From Paludisphaera soli (lineage in GTDB: Bacteria > Planctomycetota > Planctomycetia > Isosphaerales > Isosphaeraceae), in the NCBI RefSeq assembly GCF_011064595.1, contig NZ_JAALJI010000004.1, positions 1 to 64,000 of the forward strand: a stretch of 64,000 nt of DNA, read 5' to 3'. The position numbers were made by a program, and so were the translations under genes. Each line of letters opens with the position of its first letter. Position 1 is the stretch's first letter. Of the stretch, positions 18,797-27,606 are shown one piece after another. The notes beneath the pieces were generated by a model that searched no databases, had not been told where the DNA came from, and saw nothing but the letters and a program-made list of their open reading frames with translations.

Positions 18797-19822
18797 TCAA
18801 AGCTCGTTGTTGCGGAGGGCGGCCTGGTCGCTCAGATAGGTGGCCCAGCGCGGGGTGAGGGCGGATCGGCTGTGCTTGCCCTCGACCTTCGCCTTGCCGA
18901 TCCCGCCGGGGGCGGGGAAGACGAAGCGGTTCATCACGCCCATCATCTCGGCGAAGAGGCCCGGCGCGATGCCGTGAGCCTTGGCCATCAACTTGGCCGG
19001 CAGCGAGAGGATCGCCTCGGCGTCGCCGTGGCGGGCGGCGTCGACGATCTTCGACGCGGCGGCCTCGGCGCTCATGGAGAGGCCCGGCATCGAGTCGCCC
19101 AGAGCGAACCAGGCGAACTCCTTCTGGTACTGGCCCTTGAACGTCGCCTTGTGGATGCTCCCCGTACGCATCAGGCCGGGGGCGACCGTGGTGACGTAGA
19201 TCCCGTCTTTGACCAGCTCGGCGCGGAGGCCCTCCGACAGGCCGACCAGCGCGAACTTGCTGGAGCTGTAGGGGAGCAGGTGGGGGGCCGAGACCTTGCC
19301 GCCGATCGACGAGATGTTGACGATCCGCCCCTCGCCCCGCTCGCGCATCGCGGGCAGGACGGCCAGGGTCGTGTAGAGCGGCGCCCAGAAGTGGGTCCGC
19401 ATGGCGTCGTCGAAGTCGTCGAGGGTCGTCTCCTCGAACGGGCCGACCTGGATGACCCCGGCGTTATTCACCAGGACGTCGATCCGGCCGAAGCGGTCGA
19501 GGACCTCGGCGATCGTGGCGTCCACTTCGTCCTGCTCGCGGACGTCGCAGACGAACGTCGCCACCTCGGCGCCGAGCCCGGCGAGGTCGACGCGGGCTCG
19601 CTCCAGCTCGTCGGCGTCGCGGGCGAGGAGGGCCACCCGCGCCCCCCGGCCGGCGAACTCGCGGGCCGTGACCAGGCCCAGCCCGCGTGAGCCGCCGGTG
19701 ATGAGGACCACGCGGCCGTCGAGCTCGATCCGCCTGCGATTGCGGACGAACGCCCGGGCGGCGACCGCCGCGCCGACGCCGGCCGCGGTCAGGACGAGGG
19801 CTTTCTTCAGGCCGCTGTTCAT
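18797..19822 (-). CDS. Membrane-anchored short-chain dehydrogenase/reductase
   Basis: The 341-residue SDR has TGGSRGLG (42-49), NNAG (119-122), the catalytic S171/S172, and Y185-K189 in YSSSK. The first 25 residues form a hydrophobic anchor (ALVLTAAGVGAAVAARAFV), and about 60 extra C-terminal residues follow the core. It oxidises or reduces an alcohol/ketone substrate with NAD(P), but the substrate cannot be read from sequence. The start is at 19822 with GGAG eight bases upstream. It converges with the zinc-ribbon gene, with 16 bases between stops. Confidence 0.88.
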   Translation of the reverse strand: MNSGLKKALVLTAAGVGAAVAARAFVRNRRRIELDGRVVLITGGSRGLGLVTAREFAGRGARVALLARDADELERARVDLAGLGAEVATFVCDVREQDEVDATIAEVLDRFGRIDVLVNNAGVIQVGPFEETTLDDFDDAMRTHFWAPLYTTLAVLPAMRERGEGRIVNISSIGGKVSAPHLLPYSSSKFALVGLSEGLRAELVKDGIYVTTVAPGLMRTGSIHKATFKGQYQKEFAWFALGDSMPGLSMSAEAAASKIVDAARHGDAEAILSLPAKLMAKAHGIAPGLFAEMMGVMNRFVFPAPGGIGKAKVEGKHSRSALTPRWATYLSDQAALRNNEL

Positions 19823-19959
19823 GACGACGACTCCAACCGGGACTCGCAAGAGCGACTTCGACTTCGAAGGAAACCGAAGCTTGTCATTGCAAGTCCGATG
19901 CCGTCCGAGTCGGCCCCGGGACGAGGAGGGCCCTCGTCCCGGGAGCGGGTCGATCGCGA

Positions 19960-20142
19960 TCAGGAGCCGTCGGAGGAGACGACCTCGTCGCTTTCGCGGG
20001 TCCCCAGGCTCCGCCAGGTCATGCGGTTGACGGAGCCCTTGACGAAGCGGACGCCGCCGTCGGCCATGCAGGTCTTGACGCCGCCCGAATGGTCGCTGCC
20101 GGTCTCGTAGCGGACGCCGGCGTCCATATTGCAGCCCGCACC
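19960..20142 (-). pseudogene. Remnant of a DUF1559 (type IV pilin-like) protein, C-terminal part only
   Basis: The frame encodes SDHSGGVKTCMADGGVRF followed by VKGSVN-TW-LGT and EVVSSD, ending in a stop. This is the standard C-terminal signature of the very large planctomycete DUF1559 family. The N-terminal prepilin-like methylation motif and about 200 residues are missing, and no start with a ribosome site is present. It is best read as a decayed or deleted gene end. Confidence 0.7.
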
Positions 20143-20555
20143 ACAATCGCCGGAGAAAACTATTGGCAACGGGATGGCTGGATCCGAGGAGGATTTGTCG
20201 AGGAGGTCCGGCCCCCGCGCCGCCGGGGGGGGGCTGGACAGGGCGCCCCCCGAACTTCTACATTACCGGGAGACGAAGGGCCGCGAACGCGGGCCCGAGG
20301 AGGGGGCCGCGATCCCGAGGGCCCTCGACGAGGAACTCACGGAAGGGACGTCGGCGCGACGACGCCCGGGGACCGAGGGCCGTGCCGGACGTCCCGCTTG
20401 GACGACGTCGGCCGGACGACCTACCCCGGCGCCATGTCGTGTCGATGAATCCCTTGTCACGACCGAGGCGGCGCGGGACAATGGGCCCGAGCCTCCGCCG
20501 GCGTCCCGGGCGACGCCGCCGGACCTCCTCGCTATTCCGTACGTCCTTTCGAGTT
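20143..20555. other. Intergenic upstream of the response-regulator gene
   Basis: About 410 bases without a gene. It carries the missing upstream side of the DUF1559 remnant and the leader of the next gene. No repeat or clear promoter is seen. Confidence 0.35.
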
Positions 20556-21416
20556 ATGCCCATGCCGCGCACGGTTCTGATCGTCGATGATGAGCGCGAC
20601 ACCAACGACATCCTGGCCAGCTTCGTTCGGTCTCGCGGCTTCGAACCGATCCAGCTGTACGCCGGCGCGCAGGTGAAATCCGCCATCGCCGAGCATAAAC
20701 CCGCGCTGATCCTGCTCGACGTCATGCTGCCCGACCTCGACGGCTTCGCGATCTGCGACGCCCTCAAGCGCGACCGCGAGACCAACCTGATCCCGGTCAT
20801 CATGGTGACCGCCCTGCAGGAGGACCACCACCGGGTGGCCGGCGTGAGGGTGGGGGCCAACGGCTACCTGGCCAAGCCGTTCACGCCCGAGGGCCTGTTC
20901 AAGGCGATGGACGGGGCGATGGCCTGGCACGAGGAGCATCGCAAGCGCGGGACCTCCGGCGAGATCAACTTCGACATTCGCAGCGAGCTGACCTACCTGC
21001 AGCAGGCCAACGACATGCTGGCCGATCTGTTCGCGCACACCCCGCTGACCGACCGCCAGATCAAGGACCTGAAGCAGGCCGTGATGGAGATGGGGGGCAA
21101 CGCGATCGAGTGGGGCCACCGCAAGAACGCCGACCTGGTCCTGCGGATCACCTACCGGATCGACCCCGAGGGCATCGTCCTGATCATCCAGGACCAGGGG
21201 CCGGGCTTCAACCCGGGCGACGTCCCCCACGCCGCGTCCGACGAGGACCCGATCGGCCACATCGACCTCCGCAACGAGCTGGGCATCCGCGAGGGGGGCT
21301 TCGGGATCATGCTGGCCCGCGGCCTGGTCGACGACTTTCGGTACAACACCCGCGGCAATGAGGTCACGCTCATCAAGCGGTTCGACTCCCCGGCCGACGG
21401 CGCGACGTCTCGCTGA
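20556..21416 (+). CDS. Response regulator receiver fused to an RsbW-type HATPase
   Basis: In this 286-residue protein the receiver domain (5-125) is intact: acidic D11/D12, phospho-acceptor D55 in LLLDVMLPD, T85 and K107 in AKPF. The C-terminal domain (about 139-280) is a GHKL ATPase like anti-sigma kinases of the RsbW/SpoIIAB group. It has an N-box (VMEMGGNAIEWGH), the G1 motif DQGPGF, and GGFGIML. Such a fusion suggests that phosphorylation gates an anti-sigma or serine-kinase activity. The sensor kinase and target are not next to it. Start ATG 20556; a second ATG at 20562 is possible. Confidence 0.85.
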   Translation: MPMPRTVLIVDDERDTNDILASFVRSRGFEPIQLYAGAQVKSAIAEHKPALILLDVMLPDLDGFAICDALKRDRETNLIPVIMVTALQEDHHRVAGVRVGANGYLAKPFTPEGLFKAMDGAMAWHEEHRKRGTSGEINFDIRSELTYLQQANDMLADLFAHTPLTDRQIKDLKQAVMEMGGNAIEWGHRKNADLVLRITYRIDPEGIVLIIQDQGPGFNPGDVPHAASDEDPIGHIDLRNELGIREGGFGIMLARGLVDDFRYNTRGNEVTLIKRFDSPADGATSR

Positions 21417-21502
21417 CCCGGCCCCATCCTCCGAGCTCCCGGACCCGCGGCCGGCGATGCGTCGGCCCGGGCGGCGCCCTTCGCCGGCGCCAAGGGGTCG
21501 AC

Positions 21503-23305
21503 ATGACGGTCCGTGATCTGGATTCCGGGCGGGGGGGCGCGCCGATCGAGGCCGCCGCGGTGCTGGTCGTCGACCCCGACCCGGCCGAGCGCGTCCGCGT
21601 CGGCCGGCTGATCGCGGCCGACTCCGGATGCCAGGTCCGCGACGCCGGGACCCCCGAGGAGGCGCTCGCCTTCCTCCGCGCGGGGGGCGTGGCGGCGGTC
21701 CTGGCCCCCCTCCCCGGCGGCGACGCCGCGGGCGGCCTGGACCTCGTCCGCTCGATCCGGCGCGAGCGGCCCGAGGTCCCCGTGGTCCTGATGATCCCCG
21801 AGGACGACCCCGGAGTCGAGTTCGCGGCCGAGGCCGTCCGCCTGGGGGCCGTCGCCTGGGTCGCCAGGGAACGGCTGGCGTGCGAACTGCAGCCGATCCT
21901 GGGCCTGGCCCTCCGCCCCGAGCCTCACGCCTCGCGGCGGCGACGCGGCCCGATCGGGCTCGTCCGCCAGGAGTCTCGGTTCGTCCTGCCGGCGGACGAC
22001 GCCGAGGCGACGGCCGCCGCGCTCGACCTCGTCCAGGAGCAGATCGAGGCCCTGCGCCGCTGGGACGGCGTCGACGTCCTTCGGATGCGGATCGCGCTGG
22101 TCGAGGCCCTGCGCCACGCCCGACGCGGCGACTCCGGCCGGCCCGACGGCCGCCGGACGTCCCTGACGGTCGTCCACGAGCCCGGGCTCTCGCGGTTCAC
22201 GATCCGCGACGAAGGTCGGGGGCCCGGAACCGACCTCGCCGCCGAGGCGCCGCCCGGGCCTTCGGCGAGCGGCCTGCTCCTGATGCGTTCGTTCATGGAC
22301 GAGGTCCGCTTCCACGCCGACGGCGAGGGCGACGGGGTCGAGCTGGTCAAGCGCGCGGACGACGACTCGCCCCCGCCCCCCGAAAGCGACCCGATCGACG
22401 GCGGCTTCGCCCGACGTCTGCTCGACGCCCTGCCGGACGCGGCCTACTTCGTCGACCCTTCCGGGCGGATCCTCTACTGGAACCCGGCCGCCGCGCGGTT
22501 GATCGGCTACACCCGCGAGGAGATCTCCCGCTCGGCGGCCTCGGCGGACTTGCTCGCGTACACCGACTGGTCGGGCGCCTCGCTGGCCCGGGAAGACTAT
22601 CCCGGCTTCCGCGCCATGCGGGCCGGCCGCCCCGTGGAACTGCTCGTGTTCGTCTGTCGTCGCGACCATCGCCGGGTCTGGGTCGAGGCGCGCGGGGCCC
22701 CGGTTTGCGACCTCGCGGGGGGCGTCGCGGGGGCGGTGGTCGTGCTCCGCGACGCGACCTCGACGATCGCCGTCGAGGAGGCTCTGCGGCAGGCGCGGCG
22801 GGCGGCCGAGAGCGACCCGCTGACCGGCCTGGCCAACCGCCGCAGCCTGGACCGGATGCTCGACCTGCACTTCCAGATGCTGGAGCGCGAGGGCCGGCCG
22901 TTCAGCCTGATCATGGCCGACCTCGACCACTTCAAGGCGATCAACGACGGCTGGGGCCACGACGTGGGCGACCGCGCGCTCCTCGCCTTCGCGGCGATGC
23001 TCCAGAACCAGAGCCGCAGCGAGGACCTGGTGATCCGATTCGGCGGCGAGGAGTTCGTCATCCTGCTGCCGGACCACACGCTGGCCGTCGCCGCGCGGAT
23101 CGCCGAGCGGCTGCGGGCCGCCACGCCGACCGCGGCCCCGCCGGAGATCCTCCACCGCCCCTTCACCGCCAGCTTCGGCGTGGCCCAGGCCGCGGCCGGC
23201 GAGCCCGCGCCCCGGCTCATCCGCCGCGTCGACGCCGCCCTCTACCGCGCCAAGGCCGAGGGCCGCGACCGCGTGGCGGTCGACGGAGCGGCGGGGGGAT
23301 CCTGA
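21503..23305 (+). CDS. Degenerate REC - degenerate HATPase - PAS - GGDEF diguanylate cyclase
   Basis: The 600-residue protein begins with a receiver-like domain (about 14-130) that keeps the fold (LVVDPDP) but has VLAPLPGG where the phospho-Asp should be. A GHKL-like domain (about 150-290) follows with a weakened N-box (LVEALRHA) and IRDEGRG. Then come a PAS domain (about 305-420) and a GGDEF domain (430-590) with active-site GGEEF (514-518) and an intact I-site RSED (505-508) five residues before it. It should make c-di-GMP with product inhibition. The first two domains follow the same order as the preceding gene, suggesting duplication and fusion. It starts 86 bases after that gene and is probably cotranscribed. 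Confidence 0.85.
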   Translation: MTVRDLDSGRGGAPIEAAAVLVVDPDPAERVRVGRLIAADSGCQVRDAGTPEEALAFLRAGGVAAVLAPLPGGDAAGGLDLVRSIRRERPEVPVVLMIPEDDPGVEFAAEAVRLGAVAWVARERLACELQPILGLALRPEPHASRRRRGPIGLVRQESRFVLPADDAEATAAALDLVQEQIEALRRWDGVDVLRMRIALVEALRHARRGDSGRPDGRRTSLTVVHEPGLSRFTIRDEGRGPGTDLAAEAPPGPSASGLLLMRSFMDEVRFHADGEGDGVELVKRADDDSPPPPESDPIDGGFARRLLDALPDAAYFVDPSGRILYWNPAAARLIGYTREEISRSAASADLLAYTDWSGASLAREDYPGFRAMRAGRPVELLVFVCRRDHRRVWVEARGAPVCDLAGGVAGAVVVLRDATSTIAVEEALRQARRAAESDPLTGLANRRSLDRMLDLHFQMLEREGRPFSLIMADLDHFKAINDGWGHDVGDRALLAFAAMLQNQSRSEDLVIRFGGEEFVILLPDHTLAVAARIAERLRAATPTAAPPEILHRPFTASFGVAQAAAGEPAPRLIRRVDAALYRAKAEGRDRVAVDGAAGGS

Positions 23306-23331
23306 GCGACGCCTCGTCCTGCGGCAGACAC

Positions 23332-25665
23332 TCAGGGCGCGGCCGGCAGGAACGGCCCGAGGGCCCGCGACACGTCGGCGGTCGAGCGCGCCCGCAGCAG
23401 GAGGCCCCGAAGCTCGGCGCGACGGTCGGGGGGGAGCGGGGCGACCAGCTCGCGCACGTCGCGGACGCGGTCGACGGCGACGCTCAGCGAGTCCGCCCCG
23501 AGGGCGGCGAGGATGAGCGCCCCGGACGGGTCGGCGGCCATCTCGCCGCAGGCGGAGACCGGCCGCGCGGCGTCGTGGGCGGCGTCGATCACCGAGGCGA
23601 TGATGCGGATCAGGCCGGTGTGCAGCACGTCCTCCCCCCGGGCGCCGACGGGGTGGTCGCGGTCCTGGCCCAGGGCCGAGGCGATCAGGTCGTTGGTCCC
23701 CAGCGAGAAGAAGTCGACCCGGTCGGCCCAGTCGGCGATCAGGGGGGCGGCCGCCGCGACCTCGATCATCGCGCCGACCGGGACGTCGCCCTCGTGGGCC
23801 AGCCCCTCGCGGGCCAGCTCGCACCGGGCCTCCCGGATGGTGTCCAGGGCGAAGTCCAGCAGCGCCGAGCGGTCGACCAGCGGCACCAGGAGCCGCACCG
23901 GGCCGTTCGCCGCGGCGCGGAGGATCGCCCGCACCTGCTCCTTGAACAGCCTCTGCAGCGCCGGCGCCTCCAGGACCAGCCGCCAGTCGAGCGACTGCGA
24001 GGACGACGACGCGGCGACCGAGCCGTGGGCGAGCTTGTCCGGCCGGAGGTCGAACGTGCGGATCGTGACCGACCGCCCCTCGACGGCGTCGACGAGCTTG
24101 CGGTAGATCTCGACCTGTTCCTCCTCGGTCGGCAGCGTGCGACGGGCGAGGAAGATCATCTCCGAGCGGTAGAGCCCCACCGCGCCCGCCCCCGCGCCCA
24201 CCACCCGCCCGGCCTCGCCCAGCAGGTTGACGTTGGCGTCCACGCGGGGCGAGGCGCCGGCCGAGTCGGCCCGCGCGTCCGGTTCGGTCGCATCGGCGAG
24301 GGGCGTCGCAAGCCGCAGGGGGGCGGGCGTCGCGGCCCCCGCCGGTTCGGCCCCGCCGTGGGGCGGGGGGCAGGGGCCGCCGCATCCCGGGGGGGGGTCG
24401 AGGATCAAGGTCCCCTCGCCGCCGTCGATGGCGACCCGGCGGCCCGACCTGACCTGTTCGAGCAGGCCGGGGACCTGGCCCAGCATCGGCACGCCCAGGC
24501 TCCGGGCCATGATGCCGGCGTGGCTCTGCGGCCCGCCGTGCTCCACGGCGACGCCCGCCAGGTGGTCGAGGTCGACCGAGAACAGGTCGAGGACCGAGGC
24601 CTCGCGGGCGATCAGGACGAGGCGTTCGCCGGCGACCACCTCGGCCGCGTCGCGCGGGCGGAGGTGCCAGAAGATCCGCCGGAAGACGTCCTTGATGTCG
24701 TAGATCCGCTCCTGGAAGAACGGGTTGGTCATCCGGGCGAAGGTGGCGACGTACTTCTCCAGCGTCCGGGCCACGGCGGCCTCGGCCGCGTCGCCGGCGT
24801 CGAGCCGGGCGTCGAGGTCGCGCTCGACGCTCCGGTCCTGGAGGATCATCAACTGGGCCTGGAGGATGGCCCCGTGGTCCTCCCCCACCAGCAGCGAGAT
24901 CCGCCGGCTGAGCCGGGCGATCTCCTCGCGAGCCGCCTCGACGGCGACGGCCAGCCGGGCCTTCTCGGCCGCGGGGTCCTCGGCCGGGCCGTCGGGCAGG
25001 GGGCCCAGCCCGGCCTGGTCGTCGATCACGTAGGCGAGGCCGACGCCCCGGCCGGGCGAGAGCCCGCGTCCGCGGAGCGCCGGCGCGGGCTCGGGATGGG
25101 CCGGCGGCTCGGGCGTCTTCGAGGCCCCGGAGGCGGCCACCTGCTCCAGCAGCCGCGCGCCGGTGACCAGCGGCGCGAGCTGCGAGGCCACCGTCACCAG
25201 CATCCGGATCTCGTTCGGCGAGAACGGCCTGCGCTCCCGCGTCTGGACGACCAGCACCCCCTCGACCGCCCCCGCCTCGATGATCGGCACGCCCAGGAAC
25301 GACCGGAACGGATCCTCCCCCAGCTCGCGGAAATACTTGAAGCGGGGGTGGAGCGACGCGTCGGCCTCCATCACGGCCGCCATCCGCTCGGCGACCAGGC
25401 CCGTCAGCCCCTCGTCGAACCGCATCCGCACCGTCCCCACCGACGAGGGGTCCAGGCCGACCGTCGCCGCCAGCACCAGGTCGCCCCCCTGGGGGTCGAT
25501 CAGGTAGACGGAGCAGACGTCGGTCCGGAACCGCCCCTGGATGAGCTGGACGGTGTTCGCCAGCGTCTCCTGAGGGTCGTGGGAATGCGAGACCAGCTGG
25601 CTGACCTCTTCCAGGGTCAGCAGCAACGAGCTCTCCTGATTCGCGGCGATGGCGGCGTGCTTCAT
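23332..25665 (-). CDS. ptsP: Phosphoenolpyruvate-protein phosphotransferase, PtsP type (GAF-EI)
   Basis: The 777-residue protein has an N-terminal GAF domain (about 10-170) followed by an enzyme I module. The phospho-His is H382 in GGPQSHAGIMA. The PEP-binding barrel has GLYRSEM, RTFDLRPDK, SLGTNDLI and the catalytic Cys C706 in CGEMA. It would transfer phosphate from PEP to an NPr/HPr carrier, as in the nitrogen PTS; the GAF domain suggests small-ligand control. The linker after the phospho-His domain is unusually Pro/Gly/Ala-rich (about residues 425-490). RTxDxGGDK is altered to RTFDLRPDK. No HPr or EIIA gene is adjacent. It converges with the GGDEF gene, with 26 bases between stops. Confidence 0.88.
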   Translation of the reverse strand: MKHAAIAANQESSLLLTLEEVSQLVSHSHDPQETLANTVQLIQGRFRTDVCSVYLIDPQGGDLVLAATVGLDPSSVGTVRMRFDEGLTGLVAERMAAVMEADASLHPRFKYFRELGEDPFRSFLGVPIIEAGAVEGVLVVQTRERRPFSPNEIRMLVTVASQLAPLVTGARLLEQVAASGASKTPEPPAHPEPAPALRGRGLSPGRGVGLAYVIDDQAGLGPLPDGPAEDPAAEKARLAVAVEAAREEIARLSRRISLLVGEDHGAILQAQLMILQDRSVERDLDARLDAGDAAEAAVARTLEKYVATFARMTNPFFQERIYDIKDVFRRIFWHLRPRDAAEVVAGERLVLIAREASVLDLFSVDLDHLAGVAVEHGGPQSHAGIMARSLGVPMLGQVPGLLEQVRSGRRVAIDGGEGTLILDPPPGCGGPCPPPHGGAEPAGAATPAPLRLATPLADATEPDARADSAGASPRVDANVNLLGEAGRVVGAGAGAVGLYRSEMIFLARRTLPTEEEQVEIYRKLVDAVEGRSVTIRTFDLRPDKLAHGSVAASSSSQSLDWRLVLEAPALQRLFKEQVRAILRAAANGPVRLLVPLVDRSALLDFALDTIREARCELAREGLAHEGDVPVGAMIEVAAAAPLIADWADRVDFFSLGTNDLIASALGQDRDHPVGARGEDVLHTGLIRIIASVIDAAHDAARPVSACGEMAADPSGALILAALGADSLSVAVDRVRDVRELVAPLPPDRRAELRGLLLRARSTADVSRALGPFLPAAP

Positions 25666-26073
25666 GTCGAAAAGTCGGGCGTCCGGCGTGCCTCGCCTGT
25701 CGTGAAAGGGGGGGACGTCGCCGTCCCCGGGACGCGGAAGCCGACAAGGTGAGCAAGAAACGTGCCGCTAGCCCCGGCTCACCCTCCCGAAGGCCCAGCG
25801 TGCGGGCGGGGACGCCCGGGAAAGCCATCCCGGCTCGGCGCGGAGCCCGGCCGCGAGGCAGGACTTGCGCGAGACGTGGGCACTCCCGGGGCGAAGGCCC
25901 GGTCGGGATTCTCGCCGGGGGGTCGATTCGAGGACCAGAGGGGGTATACTCGTCCTCGTCTCCATTCCGTTCCGCCCGGAAGTGACGCGGGCCGGCGGTG
26001 ACCCTCGGCGACGGGTCGTGGTCGCGGCGGGGGCCCGTCCTCGCGCCGACCCTGGATCGAGGACCTCCGCATC
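25666..26073. promoter_or_regulatory. Divergent upstream region of ptsP and the DUF1080 gene
   Basis: About 400 bases without a gene. TATACT at 25945-25950 (plus strand) is a possible -10 box for the DUF1080 gene, but no good -35 box is spaced to match. Confidence 0.35.
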
Positions 26074-27198
26074 ATGATCGCGCGCACCATCCGGCTCGGC
26101 CGCTTCGTCCTGGGGGGCTCGGCGGTGGTCGCGGCCTCGCTGGCGACGGCCGGGGATCAGCCCCGAATCGCCTCGATCCCGACCCCCAGCGGCTGGCGCC
26201 AGCACGACGTCCAGCGTCCGAAGCCGACCGTCGCCGAGCCGGCCGAATGGTCGCTCGGCACCCCCGCGCCCCCGGACGCCGTGGTCCTCTTCGACGGCCG
26301 CGACCTGGGCGCCTGGCGATCCGCCGACGGCGGCCCGGCCGGCTGGAAGGTGGCCGACGGCGCGTTCGTCGTGACGCCCGGCAAGGGGGCGATCCGCACG
26401 AAGGAGGAGTTCGGCGACGTCCAGATCCACCTGGAATGGGCCTCTCCCAACCCGCCCAACGGCAACGGCCAGAACCGGGGCAACAGCGGCCTCTTCCTGA
26501 TGGGGGCGTTCGAGCTCCAGGTGATCGACTCGTACAAGGCCGACACCTACGCCGACGGCATGGCCGGCGCCCTTTACGGCCAGTACCCGCCGCTCTACAA
26601 CGCCGCGAAGCCCCCCGGCGCGTGGCAGGCGTACGACGTGGCCTTCCGCGCCCCTCGGTTCAGCCCCGACGGCGCGCTCCGCGAGCCCGCCCGGGTCACT
26701 GCGTTCCTCAACGGGGTGCTCGTGCAGGACAACGAGTCGCTCGTCGGCGGGACCTCGTGGCTGGAGGCCGTCGCGTACGAGCCCGGCGTCTCGACCGGCC
26801 CGATCCAGCTGCAGGACCACGGCCACCCGGTCAAGTTCCGCAACATCTGGCTCCGCAAGCTCCCCGAGCGCCGGCCCCCCACCGAGGCCGAACGCCAGGT
26901 CCCGAAAGTCGTCGAACTCCCCGCCGCCGACCTCGACGCCCTGGCCGGGACGTATGTGGAGCAGTCGAACGAGCCCGGCCTGACCATCCGGGTGAGCCGG
27001 CAGGACGACCACCTCTTGATGAAGCTCCCGTTCCGCGCCACGCCCCTGCGGATCGTCCCCGTCGCCCCGCTCCAGTTCGTCCTCCCCTACACCCAGGGGG
27101 GCCTGGCGTTCCAGAAGGACGAGGAAGGCAAGCCGACCGGCGTCTCCCTCACCATCGGCGACGGCGCGCCGCGGCCGATGCGGCGGGTCGAGGATTAA
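26074..27198 (+). CDS. Exported DUF1080 (3-keto-disaccharide hydrolase-like) protein
   Basis: The 374-residue protein has a signal peptide ending near ATAGD. A DUF1080 jelly-roll domain (about 60-265) follows, with the typical openings VVLFDGRDL-W and GNSGLFLMG-FELQVIDS, and HG-PVKFRNIWLR at its end. A beta-rich domain (about 285-374) closes the protein. DUF1080 proteins are lectin-like or act on 3-keto-glycosides and are abundant in planctomycetes that feed on polysaccharides. No sugar gene is adjacent. GAGGACCT lies upstream of the ATG, and a terminator follows. Confidence 0.88.
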   Translation: MIARTIRLGRFVLGGSAVVAASLATAGDQPRIASIPTPSGWRQHDVQRPKPTVAEPAEWSLGTPAPPDAVVLFDGRDLGAWRSADGGPAGWKVADGAFVVTPGKGAIRTKEEFGDVQIHLEWASPNPPNGNGQNRGNSGLFLMGAFELQVIDSYKADTYADGMAGALYGQYPPLYNAAKPPGAWQAYDVAFRAPRFSPDGALREPARVTAFLNGVLVQDNESLVGGTSWLEAVAYEPGVSTGPIQLQDHGHPVKFRNIWLRKLPERRPPTEAERQVPKVVELPAADLDALAGTYVEQSNEPGLTIRVSRQDDHLLMKLPFRATPLRIVPVAPLQFVLPYTQGGLAFQKDEEGKPTGVSLTIGDGAPRPMRRVED

Positions 27199-27205
27199 AC
27201 GAGAC

Positions 27206-27235
27206 GACGCCCCCTCCACATCCGGCGGGGGCGTC
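27206..27235 (+). terminator. Hairpin terminator after the DUF1080 gene
   Basis: GACGCCCCC (27206-27214) pairs with GGGGGCGTC (27227-27235) around a 12-base loop; TTCT follows. It lies 8 bases past the stop. Confidence 0.7.
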
Positions 27236-27283
27236 TTCTGGTTCGTCCTGGCGGGAAGCCGCTCCGGAGGCGGAGGCCGCCGG

Positions 27284-27544
27284 TCAGGCGCAGGGCATGT
27301 CGAACGAGTTCGTGGCCACCCTCCTGTTGAGGATGTCGCTCTCCGCCGAGGTCATCGCCGTCCATTCGGCGGTGACCTCGGTCACGAACTCGTTGTGCTC
27401 AACCTCCAGGCCTGCCAAGGGCTTATTAGCCAACGATTTGGAGCAGGAATACCCGCGATTGCAGCGGCTGACGACCGTCCAGTAGCCTGCGGGTCGCGTG
27501 CCGTCCGCTGGGTGGTAAGTCCAGGTGCAATAGCCTTTGCTCAT
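27284..27544 (-). CDS. Small Cys-containing protein downstream of a kinase gene
   Basis: The 86-residue protein starts MSKGYCTWTYHP and has four cysteines (positions 6, 33, 39 and 85), plus many Trp and Tyr residues in the first half. AGGAG eight bases before the ATG makes it a credible gene. No signal peptide or TM is present. It follows the Ser/Thr kinase gene by 62 bases in the same direction, so it may be cotranscribed and could be a substrate or partner. I do not recognise the family; a metal- or disulfide-held fold is possible. Confidence 0.65.
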   Translation of the reverse strand: MSKGYCTWTYHPADGTRPAGYWTVVSRCNRGYSCSKSLANKPLAGLEVEHNEFVTEVTAEWTAMTSAESDILNRRVATNSFDMPCA

Positions 27545-27606
27545 CGCTCGCTCCTGATCGGATGGTGAGATGGCCACGGAGGGCCGAACTTGAAAAAAGC
27601 CATGGG

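Noticed and set aside
21152-25828. Very long minus-strand frame across the signalling genes
   Set aside because: It spans three real genes in different frames and contains no recognisable domain; third-position GC bias explains it.
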